In this document: positions 17,968-25,637 of the stretch, one piece after another
Layout of the letters: the number at the start of each line of letters is the position of its first letter
Numbering within the stretch: the stretch's first letter is position 1
Source of the DNA: Desulfobacterota bacterium AH_259_B03_O07
Lineage (GTDB): Bacteria > Desulfobacterota_D > UBA1144 > Nemesobacterales > CSP1-2
Direction of reading: 5' to 3'
Length of the DNA stretch: 34,029 nucleotides
Assembly (NCBI GenBank): GCA_027717645.1
Contig: JALLOG010000022.1
Coordinates: 1-34,029 of the forward strand
Notes under the pieces: model-generated
What the model saw: only the letters and a program-made list of their open reading frames with translations
The model's database searches: none
Told to the model about the DNA's origin: nothing
Position numbers and translations under genes: made by a program

Positions 17968-18107
17968 TGGAAAAATATATTGATAATATAACTCAAGTCG
18001 TTGTTGCGGTAATTTGCCTTGCGGTGTTGGGTGGAATTCTCACCGTTGCAGCAGTGGCTATCTTAGGTCCTCAACTAGCACCCTTGATGAAATATCTCCC
18101 CTGGTAG
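17967..18107 (+). CDS. 46-residue single-helix membrane microprotein at the end of the act operon
   Basis: Starting at an ATG that shares one base with the actF stop (TAATG), with GGAGG 6 bases upstream, a 46-codon frame encodes a short charged N-terminus (MEKYIDNITQ), one hydrophobic helix of about 25 residues and the end LMKYLPW before TAG. The start arrangement equals that of actC after actB, which argues for a real gene. It could be a small accessory subunit of alternative complex III; additional single-helix peptides have been seen in complexes of this type, but I do not recognise this sequence. Its function is inferred only from position and topology. Confidence 0.7.
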   Translation: MEKYIDNITQVVVAVICLAVLGGILTVAAVAILGPQLAPLMKYLPW

Positions 18108-18148
18108 TAACATATTCTAAAACTTGCTTAAAAATCTTGCATTTTTTA

Positions 18149-18186
18149 TGTCATTGCGATCCTCCAATGGTGGCGAAGCAATCTCA
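18149..18186. repeat. REP-like dispersed repeat (TGTCATTGCGA family)
   Basis: The segment begins TGTCATTGCGATCC and ends GGCGAAGCAATCTC, which is the outline of a palindromic intergenic repeat widespread in bacteria. ATTGC (18153-18157) pairs with GCAAT (18178-18182), and an inner CCTCC/GGTGG arm has one mismatch. It lies 42 bases after the act operon. Confidence 0.55.
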
Positions 18187-18270
18187 TCATTTTTTTGATA
18201 CTTAAATGACTCGAAAGCTTTATTGAGCTAAAATTGTTTTTGTGATATAAACAGTTTTAAACACTCAAAT

Positions 18271-19125
18271 ATGAAATCTGCTACCGATTTGTTGATAACA
18301 AGAACATACACAGAAATCTGGGAGCGTGGGGAAGAATATGCTAAAAGTGGGAGAGTAAGAATTGCGAGTAGCAACGAAAGAGAAGTAGAAGCTTTTGTGA
18401 AAGGTACTGAATTATATAAAGTAAAGTTGAAGTTTTCGGGTGCAGGAATAAGTAAGAATTGTAACTGTCCATATTCTCATGGAGCTTCCGCAAAACATTC
18501 CCCTTGTAAGCATATGATAGCTGTGGCGATTCTTTGGGATGAGTCGAAGGGCATTGAACCTCCTAGCAAGGATGAAATTGAATTTGAAACTATTCCACCG
18601 CCACTTGTAACTAGATCCCAATATGTTGCACTATTTAAGAGTCCATTAAAAGCTGATTTAGAATTACTTCGTATTGCTGCAGAAGAAATAGGGTCTTGGT
18701 CACGCCCCCACAGTCGGTTGCCAAACATGCCAAAATTTTCTAGCAATGAGAATGAACCTTTGAGTATTAAAGAAATTCGAAAGTCATTTAGGGAAATCGC
18801 GAGCTGGACGAATAGAAGACGTTATGACTATTATTTCTGCGCCGGTGAGATGGTCGCTGCTTTTTGCGAGGTTATGAGATTAGTGAAAAAGCGACTAAGA
18901 GTTTCATCACCTCTTGAAACTGCAGAAATAATCCGAGAAGCTCAAAAATTTCACTACGAACTCGTCATGGGTCTCATCGACGATAGCGATGGCTTGCATG
19001 AATTTACCGAAGCTCATTTAGAGGATGTATATAATCATCTGAAGAAAATGCCCGTCGAGGATGTTGAAAAAGATGCGTTAGCTAGAAAATTAAAAGAATT
19101 TGAGAATCATCGCAATGATTATTAG
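18271..19125 (+). CDS. SWIM zinc-finger protein
   Basis: A 284-residue soluble protein. The SWIM signature CxC-x12-CxH is complete: C64, C66, C79 and H81. SWIM domains bind nucleic acid or protein partners and are frequent next to SNF2-type helicases or MoxR/VWA proteins. No such partner is adjacent here. Residues 100-284 are mainly helical, charged and of unknown function (for example FREIASWTNRRRYDYYFCAGE). No clear ribosome site precedes the ATG. The gene is isolated between repeat elements. Confidence 0.8.
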   Translation: MKSATDLLITRTYTEIWERGEEYAKSGRVRIASSNEREVEAFVKGTELYKVKLKFSGAGISKNCNCPYSHGASAKHSPCKHMIAVAILWDESKGIEPPSKDEIEFETIPPPLVTRSQYVALFKSPLKADLELLRIAAEEIGSWSRPHSRLPNMPKFSSNENEPLSIKEIRKSFREIASWTNRRRYDYYFCAGEMVAAFCEVMRLVKKRLRVSSPLETAEIIREAQKFHYELVMGLIDDSDGLHEFTEAHLEDVYNHLKKMPVEDVEKDALARKLKEFENHRNDY

Positions 19126-19132
19126 TGAATTT

Positions 19133-19150
19133 ACTAATTCAAGAATTAGT
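19133..19150. repeat. Perfect inverted repeat after the SWIM gene
   Basis: ACTAATTC at 19133-19140 is followed after AA by GAATTAGT at 19143-19150. It lies 8 bases after the stop. There is no T-run, so it is not a standard terminator; an mRNA-end hairpin is possible. Confidence 0.4.
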
Positions 19151-19295
19151 GCTGTTAATGAAATACTTTCCCCGGTAAAAAATAGCAGTTCTCCTCTAAT
19201 ACAAAAGGTTTATGGAATTTATGAGGTAAAATTAAAGTTGTAGAATAGAGTGACAAAATTTTGTATTTATTACCCCAATCACATACGAGGAATTT

Positions 19296-19322
19296 GTAAG
19301 ACGTTGATTTTTATGTTTCTAC
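19296..19322. repeat. Degenerate palindrome upstream of the RAYT gene
   Basis: A 27-base imperfect palindrome starts GTAAGACG and ends TGTTTCTAC. It resembles the GTAGAGACG hairpin found after the RAYT gene at 19941-19965, with an indel and several changes. It could be a decayed flanking REP. Confidence 0.3.
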
Positions 19323-19354
19323 GATTCGAGGGGATTTAGATATCTGGGGGATAA

Positions 19355-19926
19355 ATGAAACATCGGCGAGAACGGCACGGCCGCCATACGATTAGATTGA
19401 AAGATTATGATTATTCTCAAGAAGGAGCCTATTTTATTACCATATGCATTCAGAATCGCCAATGTTTATTCGGAGATATTAAGGACGGCAATATGTTTTT
19501 AAACCAAGCTGGAGAAATGGTGAGATCAGTTTGGGAGAATTTGCCACGTCGTTTTGTTCATGTTATTTCGGATGAATATATTGTAATGCCAAATCACATT
19601 CATGGGGTGATCATCATCGATCGTAGGGGCGAATCTTGTATTCGCCCTAATTATTCGATGGGCGATCACAAGGATCGCCCATCTACGGAACCGCAACCAA
19701 TTCGATAGGACGTATTATCCAAGCATATAAATCCGTCACGACCAATAGATATATTTTGGACGTTAAAAAACACAATTGGCCTCCGTTTGCTGGTAGATTG
19801 TGGCAACGCAATTATTACGAACATATCATCCGTAATGAAAAAGATTTACATGAAATTCGTGAATATATTGCAAATAATCCAATAAATTGGGAGAAGGATG
19901 AAGAAAATCAAGATAATATAAACTAG
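19355..19926 (+). pseudogene. REP-associated tyrosine transposase (RAYT), frameshifted
   Basis: The first frame (19355-19708, 117 codons) has the Y1/HUH transposase start: HTIRLKDYDYSQEGAYFIT and the metal-binding H81-x-H83 in MPNHIHGVIII. It then stops at TAG. The second half continues in another frame from about 19699 to the stop at 19924-19926 with SIGRIIQAYKSVT, WPPFAGRLWQRNYYEHIIRN and EIREYIANNPINW, the C-terminal part typical of RAYTs. The shift is equivalent to losing 1 or 4 bases. Restoring one CGAT beside the CGAT at 19703-19706 would rejoin PIR to SIGR in frame. RAYTs cut and move REP hairpins. The linker between the halves is itself made of two REP hairpins. Either a true pseudogene or an assembly error. 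Confidence 0.85.
19623..19686. repeat. Inverted pair of GTAG-REP hairpins inside the RAYT gene
   Basis: Hairpin 1 (19627-19647) has stem GGGCGAAT/ATTCGCCC and loop CTTGT, with GTAG at its 5' foot (19623-19626). Hairpin 2 (19657-19683) has an 11-bp stem GATGGGCGATC/GATCGCCCATC and loop ACAAG, the reverse complement of the first loop, with CTAC (GTAG on the minus strand) at its other foot (19683-19686). The two are thus inverted copies, a BIME-like arrangement. They lie in the open first reading frame and encode the linker around RRGESCIRPNYSMGDHKDR. Confidence 0.85.
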
Positions 19927-19940
19927 AGAATTTCGTTGTC

Positions 19941-19965
19941 GAGGTGCAGAACTTTGCGTCTCTAC
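19941..19965 (-). repeat. GTAG-REP hairpin downstream of the RAYT gene
   Basis: On the minus strand GTAG (19965-19962) overlaps the start of a stem that pairs GAGACGCA with TGCACCTC (two of eight positions do not match). It lies 15 bases after the RAYT stop and ends a few bases before the ribosome site of the next gene. Confidence 0.5.
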
Positions 19966-19980
19966 ATAAAGGAGGCAATG

Positions 19981-20814
19981 ATGGCGAAAATTAAATCGGG
20001 TAAACCAAAAATTAAGCCAAAGAAATCTAATGTCCAATTCGGTAATATTCTCTACCAAAAGAGAAAGCGAGTCGCCCGTGTGACGATTAACCGTCCAGAA
20101 TTGCGAAATGCCCTTAATTCAGCAACTAGAGAAGAACTTGCTATTGCTATTGAAGATGCATGGACTGATGACAAAATTGGTGTGATTGTTCTTACTGGGG
20201 CTGGAGACAGGGCATTTTCTGCAGGGGGTGATTTGTCATGGATAGTTGACCCGAAAAAGAAGGTAGATGCAAAGTTTATGCTTGTTCATTATCGGCTTGC
20301 AAATGCTATGAGGAATTGCGGCAAGCCTATTATTGCTAGGGTTAATGGGTATTGTGTAGGTGGCGGGAATGAACTTAATATGCTATGTGACCTAACAATT
20401 GCATCTGAGAATTCAATCTTTGCTCAAGCGGGCCCTTTGGTTGGTAGCGCACCTATCTGGTATGGAATCCAGCAGCTTCAACACTCTGTTGGAGATAAAA
20501 AGGCTAGAGAAATAGTATATCTCTGTAATCGTTATACTGCCCAAGAAGCGATGGATATGGGGTGGATCAACAAGGTGGTGCCGAAGGAGAAACTTGATGA
20601 AGAGGTTGATGCGTGGTGTCAAAGGTTGCTTCAGATGAGCCCACAGTCTCTTAGGATTGCAAAATTTCAAATTAATTTTGCCTCTGATATGGCACATGCT
20701 CAAATTACGCACGGACTTGAGCTAGCGCGGTTTTTTATGAAGGCACCTGAGATGGTTGAAGGTGCTACGGCATTTTTGGAGAAACGTAAACCTGATTTCT
20801 GGAAGGTAAAATAG
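19981..20814 (+). CDS. Crotonase-family enzyme, MenB-like enoyl-CoA hydratase/isomerase
   Basis: The ATG at 19981 gives 277 residues and follows AAAGGAGG by 5 bases; the ATG at 19978 is 2 bases from it and an upstream frame starting at 19936 runs through the REP hairpin. Crotonase motifs are clear: GAGDRAFSAGGDLSW and VNGYCVGGGNELNMLCDLTI form the oxyanion hole. The later segment KAREIVYLCNRYTAQEAMDMG with WCQRLLQMSPQSLRIAKF closely resembles 1,4-dihydroxy-2-naphthoyl-CoA synthase (MenB). The MenB segment usually reading VGSFDGGYG reads VGSAPIWYG here, so the substrate is probably different. The basic N-terminal tail (KIKSGKPKIKPKK) is extra. No menaquinone or CoA-pathway genes are adjacent. 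Confidence 0.82.
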   Translation: MAKIKSGKPKIKPKKSNVQFGNILYQKRKRVARVTINRPELRNALNSATREELAIAIEDAWTDDKIGVIVLTGAGDRAFSAGGDLSWIVDPKKKVDAKFMLVHYRLANAMRNCGKPIIARVNGYCVGGGNELNMLCDLTIASENSIFAQAGPLVGSAPIWYGIQQLQHSVGDKKAREIVYLCNRYTAQEAMDMGWINKVVPKEKLDEEVDAWCQRLLQMSPQSLRIAKFQINFASDMAHAQITHGLELARFFMKAPEMVEGATAFLEKRKPDFWKVK

Positions 20815-20877
20815 CGAATGAAAATACAGTTTGTTAGCCACTAATTTACACTAATTATCGCGAAAAGAATAATTTTC

Positions 20878-21261
20878 TTAAAGAATAAGTCTTTCGTACT
20901 CTAATCTATTTTTACCAAAATTTAGAATAATAGCTAAATGTAAGCCAGTGGCCTTCAGATAATTAAGTGCTTGTGCTCTGTGAACATCGGAAATTTTCTC
21001 CAAAGATTTCGGCTCTAAAATTATTTTATCCTCTACTAAATTGTCTGCTATATAATCTCCAACTATTACTTCCTCGAAAAGGACTTTGATTGGTGCTTGT
21101 TGTTTTGCCTTAATGCCTTCACGTTTAAATAATGGCATAAGAGCATTCTCATAAACTTTTTCTAAAAATCCGTAGCCTAATTTTCCATGAACTTCCATTG
21201 CTAATCCAATAATCTTGTAAGATAAATCTTTATGCAGGATTTCTTTTTCATTCGAGTTCAT
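20878..21261 (-). CDS. GxxExxY family protein
   Basis: A 127-residue protein with the family-defining GYGFLEKVYENAL (29-41). These proteins have a PD-(D/E)xK nuclease-like fold and their role is not established; they are often found near mobile or defence genes. The core is seen as IVGDYIADNLVEDKIILEPKS, where the usual ExK strand (hydrophobic-E-x-K) reads LEPKS. No ribosome site is obvious. It follows the LLM oxidoreductase by 29 bases on the same strand and converges with the crotonase. Confidence 0.85.
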   Translation of the reverse strand: MNSNEKEILHKDLSYKIIGLAMEVHGKLGYGFLEKVYENALMPLFKREGIKAKQQAPIKVLFEEVIVGDYIADNLVEDKIILEPKSLEKISDVHRAQALNYLKATGLHLAIILNFGKNRLEYERLIL

Positions 21262-21290
21262 CTGTATAAATTCGTGGCTGAATAGAGTAA

Positions 21291-22226
21291 CTATATCTCA
21301 AACGCTGACATCACTTCTTTTGCAAAAAAGCGGATTGTATCGTGGTTCATACCATCTGAAAAGAATATGGTGTACTTGCTGATACCCTTCTCTGCATTTT
21401 TTCTGATTATTTCTATGCATTGATCAGGCGTTCCTATAATTCCGAATTTTTCAATGTCTCCAAAGAATCCGTATCTTTTCTTGGCTATCAGCATTTTTTC
21501 TTGAAATTCTGATTTATCTTTTAAAATTACACAAATGGTCTGCTGAGATATTTTTAGATCATTTATGTCACGCCCGATTTCCGAGCAGTGCTTCTTTAGC
21601 GCCGCCAGTTTTTGATCATACTCTAAAGCATGTGTTCCCGGGCAGTTCCACTCATCTGCGAGCTCTGCAACCACACGAAGAAGATGTCTCTCTCCCGTAC
21701 CACCAATGATAATTGGTGGATGAGGTTTTTGAACAGGTTTTGGGTTGCAAAAAGCATCCTTGATCTGAAAATGTTTTCCATTGAATGTTGATTTCTCCTC
21801 AGTCCACATTGACCTAATTATCCTTACCGATTCTGCCAATTGTTCTATTCGTGTGACCGTATCGGGAAATTCATAGCCATAGGCTTCATACTCGGTTTCA
21901 AACCAACCTGCTCCTAAAGCGAATTCCAATCTTCCATTGCTAATTACATCGAGTGTAGATCCCATTTTGGCTAAAAGAGAGGGGGATCTGAAAGAATTGC
22001 AAAGAACCATAGTTCCAATTCTGACATGAGAAGTGACAGTTGCGAGGGCCGACATCAGAGTCCACGACTCATAAATATCCAAGTCAATGGCACCCATTCC
22101 CAAGAGGTGATCGTAGAACCAAACAGAATGGTATCCAAGTTCATCACATAACTGTGCTGCGTCTTTAATTCTTACGAAGTCTATTTTTTGCTGACGTAAC
22201 ATTACACCGAAATCAATTTTCTTCAT
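21291..22226 (-). CDS. LLM-class (luciferase-like) flavin/F420-dependent oxidoreductase
   Basis: A 311-residue (beta/alpha)8 protein of the bacterial-luciferase-like superfamily. Typical segments: FYDHLLGMGAIDLDIYESWT near the N-terminus, ATVTSHVRIGTMVLCNSFRSP, and LEFALGAGWFETEYEAYG. Members use F420 or FMN to reduce or oxidise varied substrates. No F420 synthesis genes are in the window, so the cofactor is open. The ATG follows AAGGTGAG by 5 bases. Confidence 0.87.
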   Translation of the reverse strand: MKKIDFGVMLRQQKIDFVRIKDAAQLCDELGYHSVWFYDHLLGMGAIDLDIYESWTLMSALATVTSHVRIGTMVLCNSFRSPSLLAKMGSTLDVISNGRLEFALGAGWFETEYEAYGYEFPDTVTRIEQLAESVRIIRSMWTEEKSTFNGKHFQIKDAFCNPKPVQKPHPPIIIGGTGERHLLRVVAELADEWNCPGTHALEYDQKLAALKKHCSEIGRDINDLKISQQTICVILKDKSEFQEKMLIAKKRYGFFGDIEKFGIIGTPDQCIEIIRKNAEKGISKYTIFFSDGMNHDTIRFFAKEVMSAFEI

Positions 22227-22628
22227 CCTTACTCACCTTTGAAATTTTATAGTTTTAAAGAATATTCACTCTAACAGAGTGACATTATCGAATCAACCCT
22301 AATAATGAGATATCCCTATAAGTGATTTTGAGATAAAAGAGTCATAACTCATAATGTGTAATAATTTTAGAATCTTCGGGACTTAACCTCTTTCATCGAA
22401 ATTGTTTGAGCCCAATCTAAGGATCAAAAAATCTTAATGAAAATTGTTTCAACTTTATACTAAAAGGTGAAATTGAAATTTACTCAGTTTAGAAAGGTCT
22501 ATCTTATTTAAATGGATTAGTGTTTGCAATGTTTTTTATGCTAAACTTTATTTAATAATTTAAATACTTCTTTTGGAATATATTTTTGATAGGATGTCAA
22601 CTCAATTTTAAGAAAAGGAGATCTTACT
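22227..22628. other. 402-base AT-rich intergenic region
   Basis: Divergent spacer between the LLM oxidoreductase and the alpha/beta hydrolase. I see no gene. A small hairpin (CACTC/GAGTG around 22267-22281) is the only structure. Promoters for both genes must lie here, but no strong -35/-10 pair stands out. Confidence 0.5.
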
Positions 22629-23405
22629 GTGTTTCTAAATAATAACGGGGTGAAATTGAGAGTACAGACCTTCGGTCAGCGTAATGATCGACCGCCACTC
22701 GTTCTTTTAAACGGTTTCCATGTTTCTTATGAAATGTGGATCTTTCAGATTCCCTATTTTGCAAAGAATTTCTTTGTAGTGTGTTACGACCAGCGTGGGG
22801 CAGGAGACTCTGACAAGCCTTCAGACGAAGATGCTTATTCGTTTGATAACTTTACCGACGACCTGCGATTCATCGTCGAGGAGTTAAATCTTGGGACGAT
22901 TATTCCAGTGGGCTTTTCTGTTTCCTGTAAGACTGCTGTTAAATATGCTGTTAAGTATCCCAAAGAGGTAGCGAAGCTTGTTCTGACCTGTGGAAATCCA
23001 ACAATAACACGTAGCGCCAACCAGCCTGAGTTGATAGCCTTTATAAAGAACAAATATGAGGAGGCGATGACTACGTATATGAGGCGTTGCTTTCCCGAGC
23101 CCAATTCAGATTGGCAACATGATCTCCTTGTTTCTATTGCTCTTAAATCAAACCCCTTCGTAGCCGTTTCAATCCTTATGAACTACTACAAAGATGACAT
23201 AGAGCCATTACTACCGAAGATATCTGTGCCCACCCTCATAATGCATGGGGACAAGGATGATGTATATCCAATCGAACGGGCTTACCGTTTCGACGAGCTT
23301 ATCCCAGGTTCTGTGCTCCATGTGCACAAGGGAAAAGGACATTTACCGAACCTCACCGACATAGAGGCATACAACACCATAGTAGCGCGTTTCTTGCTTC
23401 AGTAG
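22629..23405 (+). CDS. Alpha/beta-fold hydrolase
   Basis: A 258-residue hydrolase without a signal peptide. The GTG start follows AAAAGGAG by 8 bases. The oxyanion motif is LNGFHVSYEMW (28-38). The nucleophile elbow is GFSVSC with Ser97; the usual last Gly of GxSxG is Ser99. The acid is D210 in HGDKDDVYP and the base H238 in GKGHLPN. The family includes 3-oxoadipate enol-lactonases, haloperoxidase-like enzymes and esterases; the substrate cannot be assigned. It stands alone with large gaps on both sides. Confidence 0.88.
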   Translation: MFLNNNGVKLRVQTFGQRNDRPPLVLLNGFHVSYEMWIFQIPYFAKNFFVVCYDQRGAGDSDKPSDEDAYSFDNFTDDLRFIVEELNLGTIIPVGFSVSCKTAVKYAVKYPKEVAKLVLTCGNPTITRSANQPELIAFIKNKYEEAMTTYMRRCFPEPNSDWQHDLLVSIALKSNPFVAVSILMNYYKDDIEPLLPKISVPTLIMHGDKDDVYPIERAYRFDELIPGSVLHVHKGKGHLPNLTDIEAYNTIVARFLLQ

Positions 23406-23648
23406 AAGTAAGTAAATTGATGAAAGACTCGGAAGTTATTAAAAAGTCTTCTTGATCTAATGTGCCTGATTAAGTTATAGATATGGTAGCACTATATAAA
23501 GTGCAATAAGAGTATAATTTGTATCTAGATTTGCTGACATTTGTTTAATTTTTTCTTATTTGGGAAATTTACAAAAGAGTTTGACACTTAAGTGTAATTA
23601 TTTTAATTTTAACTGGCCAATTAAGCTTCGAGAGGAGGAATTATATAA

Positions 23649-24314
23649 ATGAAGCAATCTTCAAAAGCGTCTTGTAATCCTGAAAAGACAGCAGCAAATA
23701 TTAAATTTCTTATGGTGCTTATAGTGGTTTTAATAGTATCCATACTCACGTTTTCTTTGAGCTGTAAACAAAAAGGTAGTGAGAAAGAAACAAGCGAATC
23801 TAAAGGAGGAAATCCCATGGTCATAATGTCTACCTCAGAAGGTGATATTAAGATAGAACTTTATATGGATAAGGCGCCTATAACTGTTGAAAATTTTCTT
23901 GGTTATGCAAATGAAGGTTTTTATGATGGGACAATATTTCATAGGGTTATACCGGGCTTCATGATTCAGGGAGGGGGTTTTACCCCAGATATGCATCAGA
24001 AACCTACTAAAGCTCCTATAAAAAATGAAGCGGACAACGGGTTAACGAATGACAAGGGAACCATTGCAATGGCGCGTACAAGTGCTGTAGATAGTGCAAC
24101 TTCACAATTTTTTATTAACCATAACGATAACAATTCTCTTAACCATGGGTCCAGGGACTTTGGGTATGCTGTGTTTGGAAAGGTTGTTGATGGCATGGAT
24201 GTTGTAGATAAGATCGCAGGCGTAAAAAATGGTTCAAAGGGAATGCATCAGAATGTTCCTGAAGAAGTAGTTATGATCGAATCTGTGCGTGTTTTAAAGC
24301 CGGAGAATAAATAA
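23649..24314 (+). CDS. Cyclophilin-type peptidyl-prolyl isomerase, membrane-anchored or with internal start
   Basis: A 221-residue cyclophilin. Residues 18-38 form a hydrophobic anchor ending SLSC, a weak lipobox, followed by a polar linker; the catalytic domain begins near residue 58. Motifs: [31 protein letters not shown] with the active Arg after FH, and [10 protein letters not shown]. Prolyl isomerases assist protein folding. The first ATG follows AGGAGG by 10 bases. An in-frame ATG at 23817 (residue 57) also has an excellent AAAGGAGG 7 bases upstream and would yield a cytoplasmic 165-residue PpiB of standard length. A possible promoter, TTGACA at 23581 with TTTAAT after 15 bases, precedes the first start. 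Confidence 0.9.
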   Translation: MKQSSKASCNPEKTAANIKFLMVLIVVLIVSILTFSLSCKQKGSEKETSESKGGNPMVIMSTSEGDIKIELYMDKAPITVENFLGYANEGFYDGTIFHRVIPGFMIQGGGFTPDMHQKPTKAPIKNEADNGLTNDKGTIAMARTSAVDSATSQFFINHNDNNSLNHGSRDFGYAVFGKVVDGMDVVDKIAGVKNGSKGMHQNVPEEVVMIESVRVLKPENK

Positions 24315-24567
24315 AATGATTCTAAGTCTTTTAGTATAAAGATTAATTTATACAAACAATTATTTTGACGATAATATTTTTAAACTACTTTAAGAAAAAA
24401 CCCCACTATAGCTTGAGTGATTCTTCAAATTCTTCAATTTTAACTTCAGATTTAGGAGTTTCAAGAAGGTCTATTAATTTAAAGAAAAAAATAGTAAGTT
24501 TTTTTGAACTAAGGCTCATAGCATCGTCTAGACTTGAAAGTGGCCTCAGGTATTATTCCAAAGCATA

Positions 24568-25608
24568 ATGGCAAAGGTTACTTATAAGGACTCAGGGGTT
24601 GATGTTGATGCGGGAAAATTATTTGTGAAGCTGATTGAGCCACTTGCCAAACCGACCTATAAAACGAAGGTCAGCGGTAAGATTGGCAGTTTCTCTGGAT
24701 CCTATATATTTCCGAAAAAAAAATACAAAGACCCTGTTCTTGTTGCTTCTACTGATGGAGTTGGGACTAAATTAAGGGTTGCCTATGCCACAGGAAAACT
24801 TGATACAATTGGGATTGATCTTGTAGCTATGAACGTGAATGATGTGGTTACCTGTGGAGCGGAACCACTATTCTTTCTTGATTATATTGCAACCTCTAAA
24901 TTGAATCCGCAAAAAGGTGCTGAAATAGTTAAGGGAATAGTAAGAGGGTGTAAGGAAGCCGGATGTGTTCTACTTGGTGGCGAGACTGCGGAAATGCCAG
25001 GCTTTTATAAGAGGGATGAGTTTGATCTGGCAGGTTTTGTTGTAGGTGTAGTTAATAAGAAAGAATTGATCGATGGTTCATCTGTAAAGGAAGGTGATCA
25101 GATTATAGGTATGTCCTCAAATGGGCTTCACTCGAATGGCTACTCATTAGCAAGGAAGGTTCTTTTTGAAAAATCAAAACTGAAGCTTTCTGACAAACCG
25201 AGCCCCCTTAAATCTACTGTTGGTGAAGAGCTCATGAAACCGACTAAAATTTATGTGAGAACGGTACTCTCACTGAAAAAGACATTTAAAATTAATGCAA
25301 TCGCGCATATTACAGGTGGGGGGCTGATTGAGAATGTGCCGAGGGTAGTTCCTAAAGGATTAAAAGCTGTTTTGGACTCTTCGCTTTGGAGGCTTCCATC
25401 GATCTTTAAGTTAATAAAAATGAAGGGACGAATAGATGAAGTTGAGATGTATAGAACTTTTAACTGCGGAATCGGGATGATTTCAATAATATCAAGCACT
25501 GATACAGATAGGGTTTTAAGGAAACTTAGAAACCTTAAAGAGAAGGCAATGGTAATTGGTGAAATAAGGAAAAGGAAAAGGGGTGAGCCTGGAGTTTTAA
25601 TAGATTAA
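24568..25608 (+). CDS. purM: Phosphoribosylformylglycinamidine cyclo-ligase (AIR synthetase)
   Basis: A 346-residue PurM, the usual length. It closes the imidazole ring of 5-aminoimidazole ribonucleotide in purine synthesis with ATP. The start YKDSGVDVDAG, the ATP/substrate motif VASTDGVGTKLRVA, GIDLVAMNVNDVVTCGAEPLF, GGETAEMPG, SNGLHSNGYSLAR and ITGGGLIENVPR are all conserved. The Shine-Dalgarno sequence is weak but the start fits the family. No other pur gene is adjacent. It may be transcribed alone. Confidence 0.96.
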   Translation: MAKVTYKDSGVDVDAGKLFVKLIEPLAKPTYKTKVSGKIGSFSGSYIFPKKKYKDPVLVASTDGVGTKLRVAYATGKLDTIGIDLVAMNVNDVVTCGAEPLFFLDYIATSKLNPQKGAEIVKGIVRGCKEAGCVLLGGETAEMPGFYKRDEFDLAGFVVGVVNKKELIDGSSVKEGDQIIGMSSNGLHSNGYSLARKVLFEKSKLKLSDKPSPLKSTVGEELMKPTKIYVRTVLSLKKTFKINAIAHITGGGLIENVPRVVPKGLKAVLDSSLWRLPSIFKLIKMKGRIDEVEMYRTFNCGIGMISIISSTDTDRVLRKLRNLKEKAMVIGEIRKRKRGEPGVLID

Positions 25609-25637
25609 ATCCGTTTTGTTGAAAATGATTGAGTTTG

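Noticed and set aside
19936-19980. Upstream start of the crotonase gene
   Set aside because: It would translate the REP hairpin and the Shine-Dalgarno sequence; the ATG at 19981 has proper spacing.
24365-24568. 67-codon open frame before purM
   Set aside because: TTG start without ribosome site, low-complexity Ser/Leu/Lys translation and no recognisable domain. The antisense frame of the same stretch (EEFEESLK-like) recalled XseB but ends at once in a stop.
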